A stretch of 64,000 bases of DNA from Archegozetes longisetosus (Eukaryota > Arthropoda > Arachnida > Sarcoptiformes > Trhypochthoniidae): the NCBI GenBank assembly GCA_018873245.2, contig JAEMBT020000002.1:10018001-10082000 (forward strand). The letters run 5' to 3'. Position numbers and translations under genes: made by a program. Shown here piece by piece: positions 25,870-37,995 of this stretch. The notes under the pieces were generated by a model. The model was not told the origin of the DNA, searched no databases, and saw only the letters and a program-made list of their open reading frames with translations. The first letter of the stretch is position 1, and each line of letters starts with the position of its first letter.

Positions 25870-26703
25870 AGATACGAGCTAAGGTGGAGAGAGGAGGTTC
25901 TATCGGGTACTTAAAAATAGTACCAATCCACTAACTCTTAACTCGTTTCATCGTAAAACAACCCATCATTCTCTGGATTGAAAACAAATAATTCAATTCT
26001 AATGCCTCTCAAATATATGAAAACAATGAAATGTTGTTTGCTTTAATTTTTGTCATGTTTATGAAAGATTTCTTTTAAGCATAACTTGGAGTTAGATTAA
26101 TAACTGTTATTTGGAATTTAAAAATGACTACAAAATAATTATACACTACATCTTTAAACATAAGGATGAACTATTTTTTTAATTCAATTCATTCTCAATA
26201 AAGATATAAAGTGATTATCAAAATGTTTTCAATCTAACACTTTCAAGTCATCATAAGAATAGTTTTGAATGTTTTGAATGCTTGTCGTTAGAATCACTCA
26301 ATGAAAAGTTCTTTTGGAATGATCTATAAAAGTTGGACAGAATGTTTGCAAACAGGCAAGAGATAGAAGTTTATTGACAAAACTATCGATCGAAACCCTA
26401 AAAGACATAGCAATTGAACGGCTGAATAGGAATAGGATTGAGTCTAACAAGAGTTATACTGAATAGTGTGCAATAGTTAGTATTGGTGTAGTAGTAGCTC
26501 ATCTTCTTGATGATTGGGAAAGTTCAGTGCGCTTTTCTCTAGTTTTCCTCCCCTTTGTATAAAAAGCATCTTTGATAGAACTCGGTTCATAAAGTACAGA
26601 AGCACATGATAGCATGATTCTTGATGTGCACTTAATGGAAAGTCCGATGCAATTTTGTAAAGGCGTGGCTGAAACTCCAGCAAGGAAATTGCATTCAGAA
26701 GCC

Positions 26704-26815
26704 AATATAAGGAGTATAAGCAATATAAGCAGTATAAGGAATATAACCAATATAAGGAATATGAGGAATATAAGCTATATAAGCTATATAAAGCTATATA
26801 AAGCTATATAAAGCT
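26704..26815. repeat. AATATAAGG / AAGCTATATA compound minisatellite
   Basis: About seven 9-bp units (AATATAAGG and variants) pass into four 10-11-bp units (AAGCTATATA). The open frames over it on both strands are repetitive Ile/Ser/Asn or Leu/Ile strings caused by the array. Confidence 0.85.
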
Positions 26816-28888
26816 ACACTCACTGAAGTTCGGCTCATCCTCACTATGTACAAGTTTCTGAGTGAAACGACATTTACAACGGATCGGTTCGCTCTAGATT
26901 ATTTGCACTACTATCTGCACCACTATCTGCACCACTATTGTCAACCAAATTGACTTTGCACCATTCTTCCGAATCGGATTGTTGTCAGCTAAGATTGGAT
27001 TGTCTTAAATTTGAAGATGAAACTTAAATTTAGATGGAGTGAGATGGAAAGAAGAAGAAGAAAAAGAAGAATAAGAAACCTATAAGAGACAGTAAATATG
27101 TGCAATTGTGTGCTGTCGGATGCCTTAGTAAGCATTTGGTTCATTCATCCTCTACCACTCCTACTGACCAGCCCTACATAGCAATGCACTTATATTATCC
27201 AACATGATCCACACAAATAGCTCACACAAAATAAAGTCTATATATTCCTACAAAAAGGTCAAAATAACTGCCCAATAGAAATAATCGATAAAGTTATACT
27301 TCTATGTGATAAATTGCATTTCTTCTCTTAATACTATTTGCAAATTAATGCTAAAATCTAATTAACATACTAAATTTCATCTAGTTTCTCATATATTACT
27401 AATTTAATTGAATCGTTCTCTATTCGTCTCCATTGATCTCTATTGATATCTATTGATTTGATCCTTCTTTCACAAAAATGATTTCTCCTTTACTCTGATT
27501 TCTACTCTAATTCATTAGCTATCAGATGGTTTTGTGTCATTTAGAATATATACAAAAACATTAATCTTAAGTCTTGTTACTATTAGTGAGAATTGAGCAT
27601 GATTGGTATTTTGGAAATTACTATTCACTTAGAGAGTTGTGATGATGCAGTTTGTAGGTTAACTTCTAAAACAAATAACATTTGCTCTTTCATGTGATAA
27701 ATTGAAGTTTGGAAAATATAACTAAATGTAAGCGTAAAATGTAATTATTTCAAAATTGAGAATACATTAATACTTGATGTTGCATTTTGTCATTTTAGTT
27801 CATACGAATGACAGAATGTATACCAATTACTAACTACATTAATGCTAGTGTAAACTCTATTCTAAACTATCCAGACACAACTACCAGCTCCCAAATCCTG
27901 GCCAATTATCTTCTATTTTAAATTTAAACTGTTAAGGGGCGCTCTATTTCTCGTTTTAGACTCATTTTGATGTCTTGCAAGATTTGTTTCACTAGTTCTG
28001 AGGTTTATTTTCAAACAATAGTTCAATAGTGATTGCCAATGTATTCAATTGATTAAAGTGTACTTTAATTGTTGTTTTTCTCAAACAATTGAACTGATTT
28101 AAGAATAAGAAAGATTTGGATTAAAATACAATTTATCAGCCCATTAAACGCTTGCTTAACTGGTTTTAATAAAATGTTGCATCTTCTTCAAATCTTTGAT
28201 TCGACAAACATAGAACGAAAGCATTTATCAAATTTTTATGCAAACTATTCTGATTTACATAAGTTTAAACGAATTATTTATCAATTTAATGGTTGATCAA
28301 GAAGCATAAACAAACATTAAAAAAAAAGTATAAAAGCCGGATAAGAGATTAAAGAAGTATGACTATAATAATAAAATACTAGACTTTATTGAAACTAATA
28401 AATCTTAAGATATACTCAATAGTGATGTTAGTATTGAAGGTATTTGGTAACATATAAAGTTAATTGAATAATATTGCGTGTGAAATGAACTTGAATGAAA
28501 AAGCTAATATTAATCTGCTTTAATGATGTTCTGTTTGATAAACACAATTATTTCATTTAAATGCCAACTAAGAATGTTAGTGCTGTTAATATGAAATTTA
28601 TGAATTATCAACTGCAAATAGTATCGATAAATTGTCATTAATGACTGTCAATAGGATTTATATGCTATTATTTGAACCAATTATGCGTACATTCAGTTGT
28701 GTCAGTCCTGTAAAATACCATTTTCTCGTTCAAATAACATTAGATATAGTGCTTTATAGCATTGACTCAAGCATTTATGCACGAAATATACTAACACTAA
28801 CTCAATACCACGCAATGAACACAACACTAACTTTGATACGACTCATAAATCCTTCTAAAATATACTACATTCTGAATGTTTCTAAATG

Positions 28889-28952
28889 AACACTGATTAT
28901 TAATCTTAATAACTTATAAAAACACTGATTATTAATCTTAATAACTTATAAA
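28889..28952. repeat. Perfect 32-bp tandem duplication
   Basis: A 32-bp unit starting AACACTGATT and ending ACTTATAAA occurs twice head-to-tail at 28889-28920 and 28921-28952 with no mismatch. This implies a recent slip or an assembly duplicate. Confidence 0.9.
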
Positions 28953-30785
28953 TCATGTAAATATCAGTCAATCATTTTCTATTGTGGTGAGAGCACGCTT
29001 TTATTTTATTAAGTCCTACTAAATAATTAAGACGCAACCAATTATTCAATTCAACTCGTTATATCAGATTTATTAGTCAACAATTAGTTATCTATTCATT
29101 TCTTACCACTATTTAAAGTAATTTATTAAAATAAATACATGCTTTCATTTTAATAGAAAATTAGCCACTTGTATTTATATTCAATTTGTATTCAATTTTT
29201 ACATCATATAAGTTACAATCATTGGTAATGAGTGCTAATTTCAAGGATTCAAAATGTGATAATACAGTAGACTTTTGAAGGATTAATAAGTCCTATCAAA
29301 CTTAGTATTGCGCCTATTGTGTTGTAATCTGTTAGTACAGTACACCCTAAAACTTAATAATCGGCTATAGATCGGGATGGTGCCTGACGGAGAGCTCGTT
29401 TCTATGCTTTTAGGGTACGTTTCATGACATACACTGTGAGCCATTAATACATAATGTTGTTTGTGTTATTAAATCTACTTTTATAAATGTATGAATAACC
29501 CGTCGGATGCATCCTCGAGCATCATTTTACTCTAGCTGCTATTGAGGATTAATAAGGTTTTAACTATGCAGTATGTTTCTAGTTTTATCGTCAGAACCTT
29601 TGCAATTTATATTTATATTTGCAAAATAAAACATTTAGCAACTAAAGTCAATATCATATCATGTTGATATCATCAAATCAACACCAAATTAATATACTTA
29701 TTGATTTAAATCAGTGTAATTTCATTTTTATTCGTGATCATAAGAAAATTAAAAAATTACCCGCAATTTAATACTCGTAACTCAAAAAATACCCTAAAAT
29801 CTAACTCAACACTTAAATTATGATCCCAAATGTTTGTAAACAATATCACAAAAAGAGTCACTGATTTGTTCAGATGAGAAATATTTATCAGTGAAGCGAT
29901 TACTGATATCAAATTTTGATATTCGGATTATAATGTTTTTATTGTCCATTAGGTAAGTACACCTTAAGCTCATCAATTTTTACACATATTGCTTAAATAC
30001 ATAATAAGAACAAAACATTTTTACAGTAAAAATATTTGAAACATTGGTTTGAATGAGTGAACATTCAAACGAAGGTTCCAATACATTAGATGTAAGATTA
30101 CTTTTGCAAAACTAATGAGGTGCAATAAAATAACTTAAGAACCGTGAATTTAGCGAACGTGATGAATAGCAAGGATTTTATGTTAAATAACAAAAGAGGT
30201 TTGATAAACATTCTTGAGGAGTGAGCTCTCATAATAAAGTAATAGGAATATAGAAGGATTATTTTGAAAAAACAAAACAATTATTAATTATTATATTAAA
30301 ATATTTTCAATTAAGAATTGATTAGCATATATGTAAATAGTTACGAAAATTCATATTCAAATATAGTCAGTTCAGGTTTGAAGAAACAAAAGACAGATAA
30401 ACAAAACGAGATAATATAAAGCTGGTATTAGATAAAAAGAAGTTAGTATTTGATAATGAAAAGTTGGTATTAGCTAATTGATTTATATAATTTTAAAGCT
30501 GGTGATGCAATGGACATGTTGTAGGTTTGAAAGAATATATCTTAAAATATCCGACTCCGCCTCGCATTTACCTGAACACACACTCATATATATCTATGAG
30601 GCACACCATAAAGAAGTTATGATTGCGTGCTATTTATATGAGGCACACAAAGAATTGCATTAAGAGGAACCGAAGAGCCCCACCCATTTGGTTTCTTGAC
30701 ATTAATTATCGTCCAGCCTGTGTTAATTATCTCAGTATTACAAAGTTCAGCTTGTTTTGGCTCTTAGGGATGTTAGGCTCGAAAC

Positions 30786-30900
30786 TTAGCTCAGAAGTTA
30801 CCTTAAAAGTTACTTTAAAAGTTAGACTGAAAAGTCAGCTCAAAAGTTAACTTAAAAGCTAAGCTGTAAAGATACTGAAAAGTTAAGCTGAAGTCAGCTT
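30786..30900. repeat. TTAAAAGTTA degenerate array
   Basis: Seven or eight diverged copies of a 10-15-bp unit around CTTAAAAGTTA are present. Confidence 0.65.
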
Positions 30901-31149
30901 TACCTTTATTTTACAAAAGATTGTTTTCATCGCAAAAAACATGATTGATTGTTAGGCCATTGATTTGATATAAATTCTGATAGTAGTGGCGGCAATAATA
31001 AGCTTCGTTTCTAATCGACTCCAAGTCACGGCTTATTTCAAGAATGTGACAACTTTTCTCATGATTCGCTTTCAGGCAAAATCGTGTTCGTTAATTAACG
31101 AAAGTGGGGAATATTTGAACCATAGATTATTATCGGAGATAACTTCGGG

Positions 31150-31151
<2 letters not shown>

Positions 31152-31187
<36 letters not shown>
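31152..31187. repeat. (CT)n microsatellite
   Basis: About 18 CT dinucleotides form the most distal of the six long CT/GA arrays. Confidence 0.95.
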
Positions 31188-31191
<4 letters not shown>

Positions 31192-32744
31192 TTTTGAATT
31201 ATAATAAATCTTAGAAAATTTAATGCTTCACTTGAATGGCAAGAAAACCTAATGCAATATTAATTATTCAAAGATATTTATGGTTAAATAAATAATTTAT
31301 AAACGACTAGTTGGGAAACAAACAGAAAGTTAAACTGAAACTAACAAAACTGTATTGTAGTATAGAAAGAAAAAAATAGTTCAAATAAAAGATATAATTA
31401 TTTAGTATTTGCAACAAACAAACGGAAGTGTCAGCGACTGAAATTACAATAATTAAATTAAACAACGTTTCGATCGGAAAATCATGAAAACAGTTGTCCG
31501 TAAAATTGGAAGCAAAGGAAAGAAAAGCTGTGGTTTAATTCATCACCTCTCAATGGATATGATTTGCAAACCAAATTTGTTTGATCGCACTCTTCATGCG
31601 CTATGTTTTTAGAATCACATTTTCATAATTATGTTTGACGCGTCCGGGCCTTTGTCAGTATTTTCCACCATCATTATGATGGTCGGCACCAGCACCAAAA
31701 CTGGTGGTGATTCACCCATACATCAGATATAACTACTACACATTAAATGATAGTACGGACAAATATTCAATATAAATGGATTGTCAATCTGAGCTCTTCT
31801 CTCTGCCATATACCACATTCGCCTACTATCCCTCAACTTCTCTTCTTTTTCTAGCTATATAACGCTAAATCTATTTCTTCTTTCATCCGTTTACTATCAA
31901 CATCATCCCACTTATTTTCAAATTTTGTTTTATTTTTATCTTTATAAATCTTTTCTCTTGTTTTCGTATTCATTGGAAAAACAAAGCTATTGTCTGAATA
32001 AACATAATCTGAACATTATATCAGTTCAAATAAATATAACTGAATAACAAGAGTAGGATTAAGTATTTATTTTTAAATTTGTCATCGGAGACTATAGGGA
32101 TGAAAAGAAGGTTACGCATACTATTGTATCTTAACACTAAATTGAAAACAAGTTTCAAATTTAACAGTTCAATTCATACATTCCTTTACATTTGAATGAA
32201 ATACTCTAGTACTTTCTGATTATTATTAGTTCAATGTTTGTAGGTTACCTGGGTGAAGAATCCTATTTCTGCTAAATCCTTAATAGTCTAGTGATTTGCA
32301 ATTTTAACAAACACAACATTAATGAACTGTGAGAAAATTTCATGAGCAAAGTCACTCAATGCAACAAATCCAGCAAAAGAGACTGATTTAATAATAAAAG
32401 AACTAATTTTGTTAATAAAATGCAAATGAATGAGTGTTGAATTTGTGCGTGTTTGGCAGGTGATGAAAAATAGTCTGATTTAGAAAATTGCTCTAATGAA
32501 TCAAAGGAAGAAAAATGCGGGTTTTTGAATAATCTTTTTAATAATATTTACACTTACGGCAAATCGAAAATCTTCCAAAATATATTTAACGCGAGGAAGT
32601 ATTTTATCATTTTTAGCGAGAGATCGTTTTATATAAGGGTGTGTTAGGAGTAATTTTGGCAGAGCGAAAATAATAGCCGCCCATATTTTAAAGTTTAAAT
32701 ATCGTTTTATACATTTGCAATGATAATCAAATCAAGATATTGTG

Positions 32745-32855
32745 CAGACGATCAATGCAAGCAAGATCAGTGCAGCAAAAATCACTGCAACCAACATCAA
32801 CGCAAACAAGCTCAATCTAACCAAACTCAATTCAAGCAAGATCAATTTAAGCTGA
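32745..32855. repeat. 15-bp degenerate repeat (AAGCAAGATCAATGC)
   Basis: About seven diverged copies of a 15-bp unit related to AAGCAAGATCAATGC are present. Because the unit length is a multiple of three it keeps open a 112-codon Gln/Asn/Lys-rich frame at 32720-33058, which I do not regard as a gene. Confidence 0.65.
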
Positions 32856-35800
32856 GAACTATTAAAGAAAATTTTAAGCGCGGCCTCAAACTCATTGTTT
32901 ATAACAAAATCATTGCCTCTAGCAATCAAACAACTCTGCTTTTCCAACTGATAAACGCAAAAATTGCTCATTTATCACGCTTTACTTTTATAAATCAACT
33001 AAAGCCGCTAACTTTTACTATACCCGGATTTATAATCATAATCAATGCCTGGTCGTGATTAATTTCAACTCATTTTTGCACACTATATCTCTTTGATCAT
33101 CAGTTGCTATTAAAACGAATTAGAAAGTAAAATAAGTGTCGGTTTATGTTCCAAACATTTATACAATTTGTTACCATTTTCTATGTTTTTATTCTCCCTC
33201 TTCTGTCTTATTCCAACTAATTTTTTTTCTGACTATATCATTCTCTGTGTTGTGATTCTCAGTCCGCAGTGAGATTTTACAAATTTATTTTTGTATAAAT
33301 AGATGCAATCTATTGCTTCAACAAATTTTGGGAAGTGGCTCATGTTTGCAATTATAAGCCCACACCAAGCATTTCAAACCAAATATTATTTTAATTTTAT
33401 TCTGCATCAGCAAAGTCCAAGGCAGAACTTTTGGTGAAAAATGTGCACTTTGTGGATTCGATAATTATATAATATACTAGAAGAATAGACACACTATTCT
33501 ATATGTAAAGTATATAAACTAATTAAAAATCTTTTCAGATAATATTCGTCATTTTGGAAATCAAAGAATACGACCTTAAAATTGCAAAATTTTTGACAAT
33601 AATAAATGAGCTTTAATTGGCTTAAGAATCCTTTAACAGAGAATTGAATGTGATTGTTGTGAAAAGTAGGAGCATTGAAAGAAAATATCCAACAGCTACG
33701 CTCACAGCGAGTGTCATGTTTGTCAAAGCAATTAAAGTTAATTTGAAGTAAATTAGTCTTATTGTCTTATGTCTATGAGTAGTCTCCTGTTCTAAGAAGT
33801 CGAAATTATGATATTTTCTGTGGAAGTACAACTGAAATTTGCATGTTTTTACAAAATTATCCAAACTCGCAAATGAATTATAGCATATTTTAATTATAAA
33901 GTTGTTAAGCCTGTATGTTCTAAGCTTTATTACTTTTTAACTTTACCAAAATATTTAAATGAAGGTCACATTGAGAACAGGAAACCAAAATTGTCACTCT
34001 TTACAAATGAACGCATAGAAAGAAAATAATGGCTTAATTTATTTTCAAATAATTAGTTTGATTATAGCTTGACATTCAATATTAAGCTTTATGAAAGAAA
34101 ATAACTCTTTTAATAGAAGAAATCATTTAATTATTTTCCTTCTTCTTCTCCTTCTTAACAATCAACTCCTAATAACAATTCAAAGTAATTACATTTATTT
34201 GAATTAATAGTTTCATCATCAACTCATTTTACTCCGCACATTATTATATAACTACTCAACTTCTTTACTATATTTTAGTCTTTATATACCTTCTATAATT
34301 ATTCACGCTAGTATTAATCCTTTAGATTCTTTACTCAATTTTGATCTCTAATATCTCTCTCATGTTGTTGAACTTCTAGTAAACACTGAAGTTCTTTACA
34401 GAATATCAAACCGAGTTTATGAAATTATCGAGTTTACTGTAGAAACTGAAATTGTAAGCATTTATTGAACGATAGTTAACTGAAAATCGTAATACTATCA
34501 CGACAAATATACATCAGCATTTTCACTGACGAATCAAACGCTGCGCAAATTCCCATCTATTTGGGTCTCTTCGTACTTTTAACTTGATCTGTGGAAATTA
34601 TACTATTGATCCTCAGGACAATGAGTAATTTGAATAATTATAAGTTAACGGAGTAGATTTGATGAATTCACATAAATGAATAAATTTTGAGGTTTGGAAA
34701 AATCACAATAATTTAGTCGTAATCGAGCAAAATTAAGTGTTAAATATAGTTTTTGCTTGAAATAAGATATAATCATAACAAAAGTTCAAAAGAACAATAA
34801 AAATTGTTCAGATACTCTACGTTCTTCAAAAGGGCACAGAAGTATCAGATAGAGAAGAATTTATTAGAATTAATTTTTAATCATTATTATTACCATTTAC
34901 GTAAAAGTTAACTTTCAAAATTACAGTGTATCGAAAACCTTATATCAAAATAAGGGTGTAAACCATGAATTAGAGTGATTAATAAGATCGCAACAATTGT
35001 TAATTTTGAAAAATAATGTGTCAATAATATACTCTATACAAATCATAGATTTCGTTATCGTAAAATCTCAATTTTCATAAAAACCTAATCAATTTTTTTC
35101 AAACAAATTCTCTTTTTCGCAACTTGAAACACTGAGTTACGAATCATTATCCGCAAAATACATTTTTAAGATATATTCAAAGAAAGCATTGAACATTAAA
35201 TGTAATGGGAATAAAAAATATCTGAAACAACATTACATTTCATGTAATTAAGTGATTAATCTGGATCGATTTTGTTATTCTATTAAGAATGCTTGAAGGG
35301 TTAAATTAAGGTTGACTTTTTAATTTGAAGACTGAACGGTTGAACCTATCCTACTATAAATGCTGTACACATTAATGCAGTGCATTCAAAACTAAAATTG
35401 AAGAGTTAACTAAAGTTATAGAATAATTTTCAAATAACAATAAAATTTTGCTATTTAAAATTTTCTATAATTACATGAAAGCTGTGCCGAAGGTTATTAA
35501 ATCGACCAAAAAAAGTATTATTGCATTCATAAATAAGAGGCCAAGTGAATCAATGAATAGTAACGTGAAAGTGTATAAGAAATTATTCAGAATTAACTCT
35601 TGTTCGAAAAATGCAGATACGTTCATATTTTCAACAGCAAAATGAATCTATTTGAATTTGTTTAGCTTTACAACGGATCTTTTTCAAACATTGTAACTTA
35701 TTCTTACGTTTAAGCCTACTCTTAGGCGAACTGTAATGTAATTTACTTGTAAATTACTAAAATAATGAGAATAAACCTTATTAAATCTCATACTCGTGGG

Positions 35801-36630
35801 TTTCCTCTTTCCCGAGCGCTAATCACTTTTCAGATGTTATGTCATTTGCAAAGGCCAATTCTATTTTAAATGTTTCAATTTAAACTTGACATTAGTTTAA
35901 ACATTTGAAATCATGAGCGCTTTGTTTGACCAGATAAGAGCTTAAATAAGAGCTCAAATAAAGGATTTCGTGTTAACAATAAGAATGCTTTAAGTAATGA
36001 ATTTGAAGATTTTAATGACTCGATAAAATTTAACAATTTTTCTCAGAGCACTTTGATCTAAAATGAAGAGCCAGTCGTATGGCTCTATTAACAGCTTAAT
36101 AAATGAAGTAATATTTGTATAAAGTATTACTCCTTGGAACTGATACCCAGTCATAAAAAGATTTAATTGATATTGAAATCGCGTTTCAGTTATAAATTAA
36201 TAACATATGGATGAATTGATAGTATATTTTAAAATGATTTCTTACCTGCATGTTGAATGAAAAGCAAGTGAATGTTTACTTATAAAGAACTAAATTTATA
36301 GAAGCACTTGGCACACACAAATGTTTCACACAAAATGTTTGCGTGAATAAATAGTTTTATTAACTGTATAAAAACCAGTTGAAAAATAGTTACAACATGT
36401 GATTTAATTTAATTCAACTAAGATATTGCTTCCGTTAGTTAATGATGATTTCAATTATTGAAATGCCTTATTAGAGGTGCAGTAACTCATAACTATCTCA
36501 CTTTATTGGAGAGAACTTTTCATTTTCTAAATGCTTAATTGCCTCATTAGTAGTTATAATCATTAACATTAACAGAATGTTGATATTCTTTTCTAAAACT
36601 CTATTCCAATTTCTTTATGCCAATAAGAAA

Positions 36631-36679
36631 TGTACAACTTTTAGAGATATACAACTTTTAGAAGTGTACAACTTTTATA
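36631..36679. repeat. 17-bp ACAACTTTTAGA repeat, 3 copies
   Basis: Three tandem copies of GTACAACTTTTAGA-type units are followed by weaker CAACTTTT echoes to about 36740. Confidence 0.65.
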
Positions 36680-37995
36680 TCACTTCTCGTCTGATACCTT
36701 TACGCGACTTAACGCAACTTTTTATGCAACTCAACACAACTTTTAATCAAACAGAGTAAAAGAGAAAAAGTACAATTAGAAGATAACAATGGCACTCATA
36801 AATACATAGATCGATGAGAGACAATCTTTTCTTAGCTAAACATGAATTGATATGAAGATAGAAATGCGCACATTTTAGTCAAGTTTTTGAAAATCAACTA
36901 TTTGTGTGTTGATAGACTTGAAGTCCCACCCGTTTTCCGGATGACAGCATTGATAAGTAAGCACTTTTTTACTAGTCTCAGGTCCGACCCATGAGGAACA
37001 CCTGCAATACTACAAACTACTCGTAATAGCACTCATTTGATATTTTTCTGTTGCAATACATATATATATATGAGTGGTATTAAATGCTGCCTTCGTTCGA
37101 GAGCCAATGGCGCTATTTTTATGAATGCAAATTGTTAGGCCTCGGGTCACATTTATCTTCATTATAAGTATTAGCAATTATCTTCACTAAAACTCGCCAA
37201 ATAAGAAGTCGCACCTTTGATCAGGTCCATGATCTCATGTCTGATCAAAATTTATGATAAACATTATTCCTTCCAATTATCAAACATTAAGCATGTTAAC
37301 TTTTTTCTTAACTTTTCTGTAACTCATCCTGGCATCTCTCCCTCTTTCCCTAGTTCAGCTCAAGTTATCCCAACTTATGATAAGCTTTCCCCAAATTTCA
37401 ACATTAGAAATATGACCATGAGTTATTCCACTTTTAAGAATACATATTCTGCCATAGGAACTATTATATCAAGAATTGCATATTAAAGCTATTTCATAAT
37501 TCAAAACAGACTATGATTTGAGATTAAACACACAACTAAATGAAAAGCCTAATGATTAGACTTTAGCTTGATTCAAATTGAACAAAGTGTATGTATGATA
37601 ATTATTGCCTAATAGGATCTGTAATTTTAGATACTTATTACGTAAGTTTAGTGAATTCAATTGATAGGAAGTTGTAGAAAATGTTTGATTGGAAAGAGTC
37701 CTCTAGTGATTGAAAAGCTTGTGTTTGGTATACAGAGCATGCGTGCTATCATTCATAACAGTATGATTTGAGTCCTCGTGTCTTCTCAGCCATTTTGCCG
37801 GCTTCTCATCTCATTATTTATTTTAATTAATTACTAATTAATTAGTTTTCCACTTAAGTTATAACTAATCCAATTGACGCTAACTTTAAGCTATCATTTC
37901 TGAAGTGGACCTTTGGGTTAAACTCCTAAATAAACAGACTTGAAGTGTTTTCTACCATTTATTTACCATTAATAACAATAACAAACTCTTGAGAA

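Larger units (their letters stand above)
16580..37995. other. 21.4 kb gene-poor region between Sp6-9 and OLA1
   Basis: I can support no protein-coding gene here. Frames are short, A/T-driven and lack known motifs. It includes the presumptive promoter and upstream flank of Sp6-9, three (CT/GA)n arrays and many minisatellites. One weak candidate mini-gene at 35355-35774 is described in the findings. Long gene-free flanks beside a developmental regulator often carry distal enhancers; that is inference. Confidence 0.6.

Noticed and set aside
32720-33058. 112-codon Gln/Asn/Lys-rich frame
   Set aside because: Its first third is a degenerate 15-bp repeat (unit length divisible by three) and the rest is A/T-driven.
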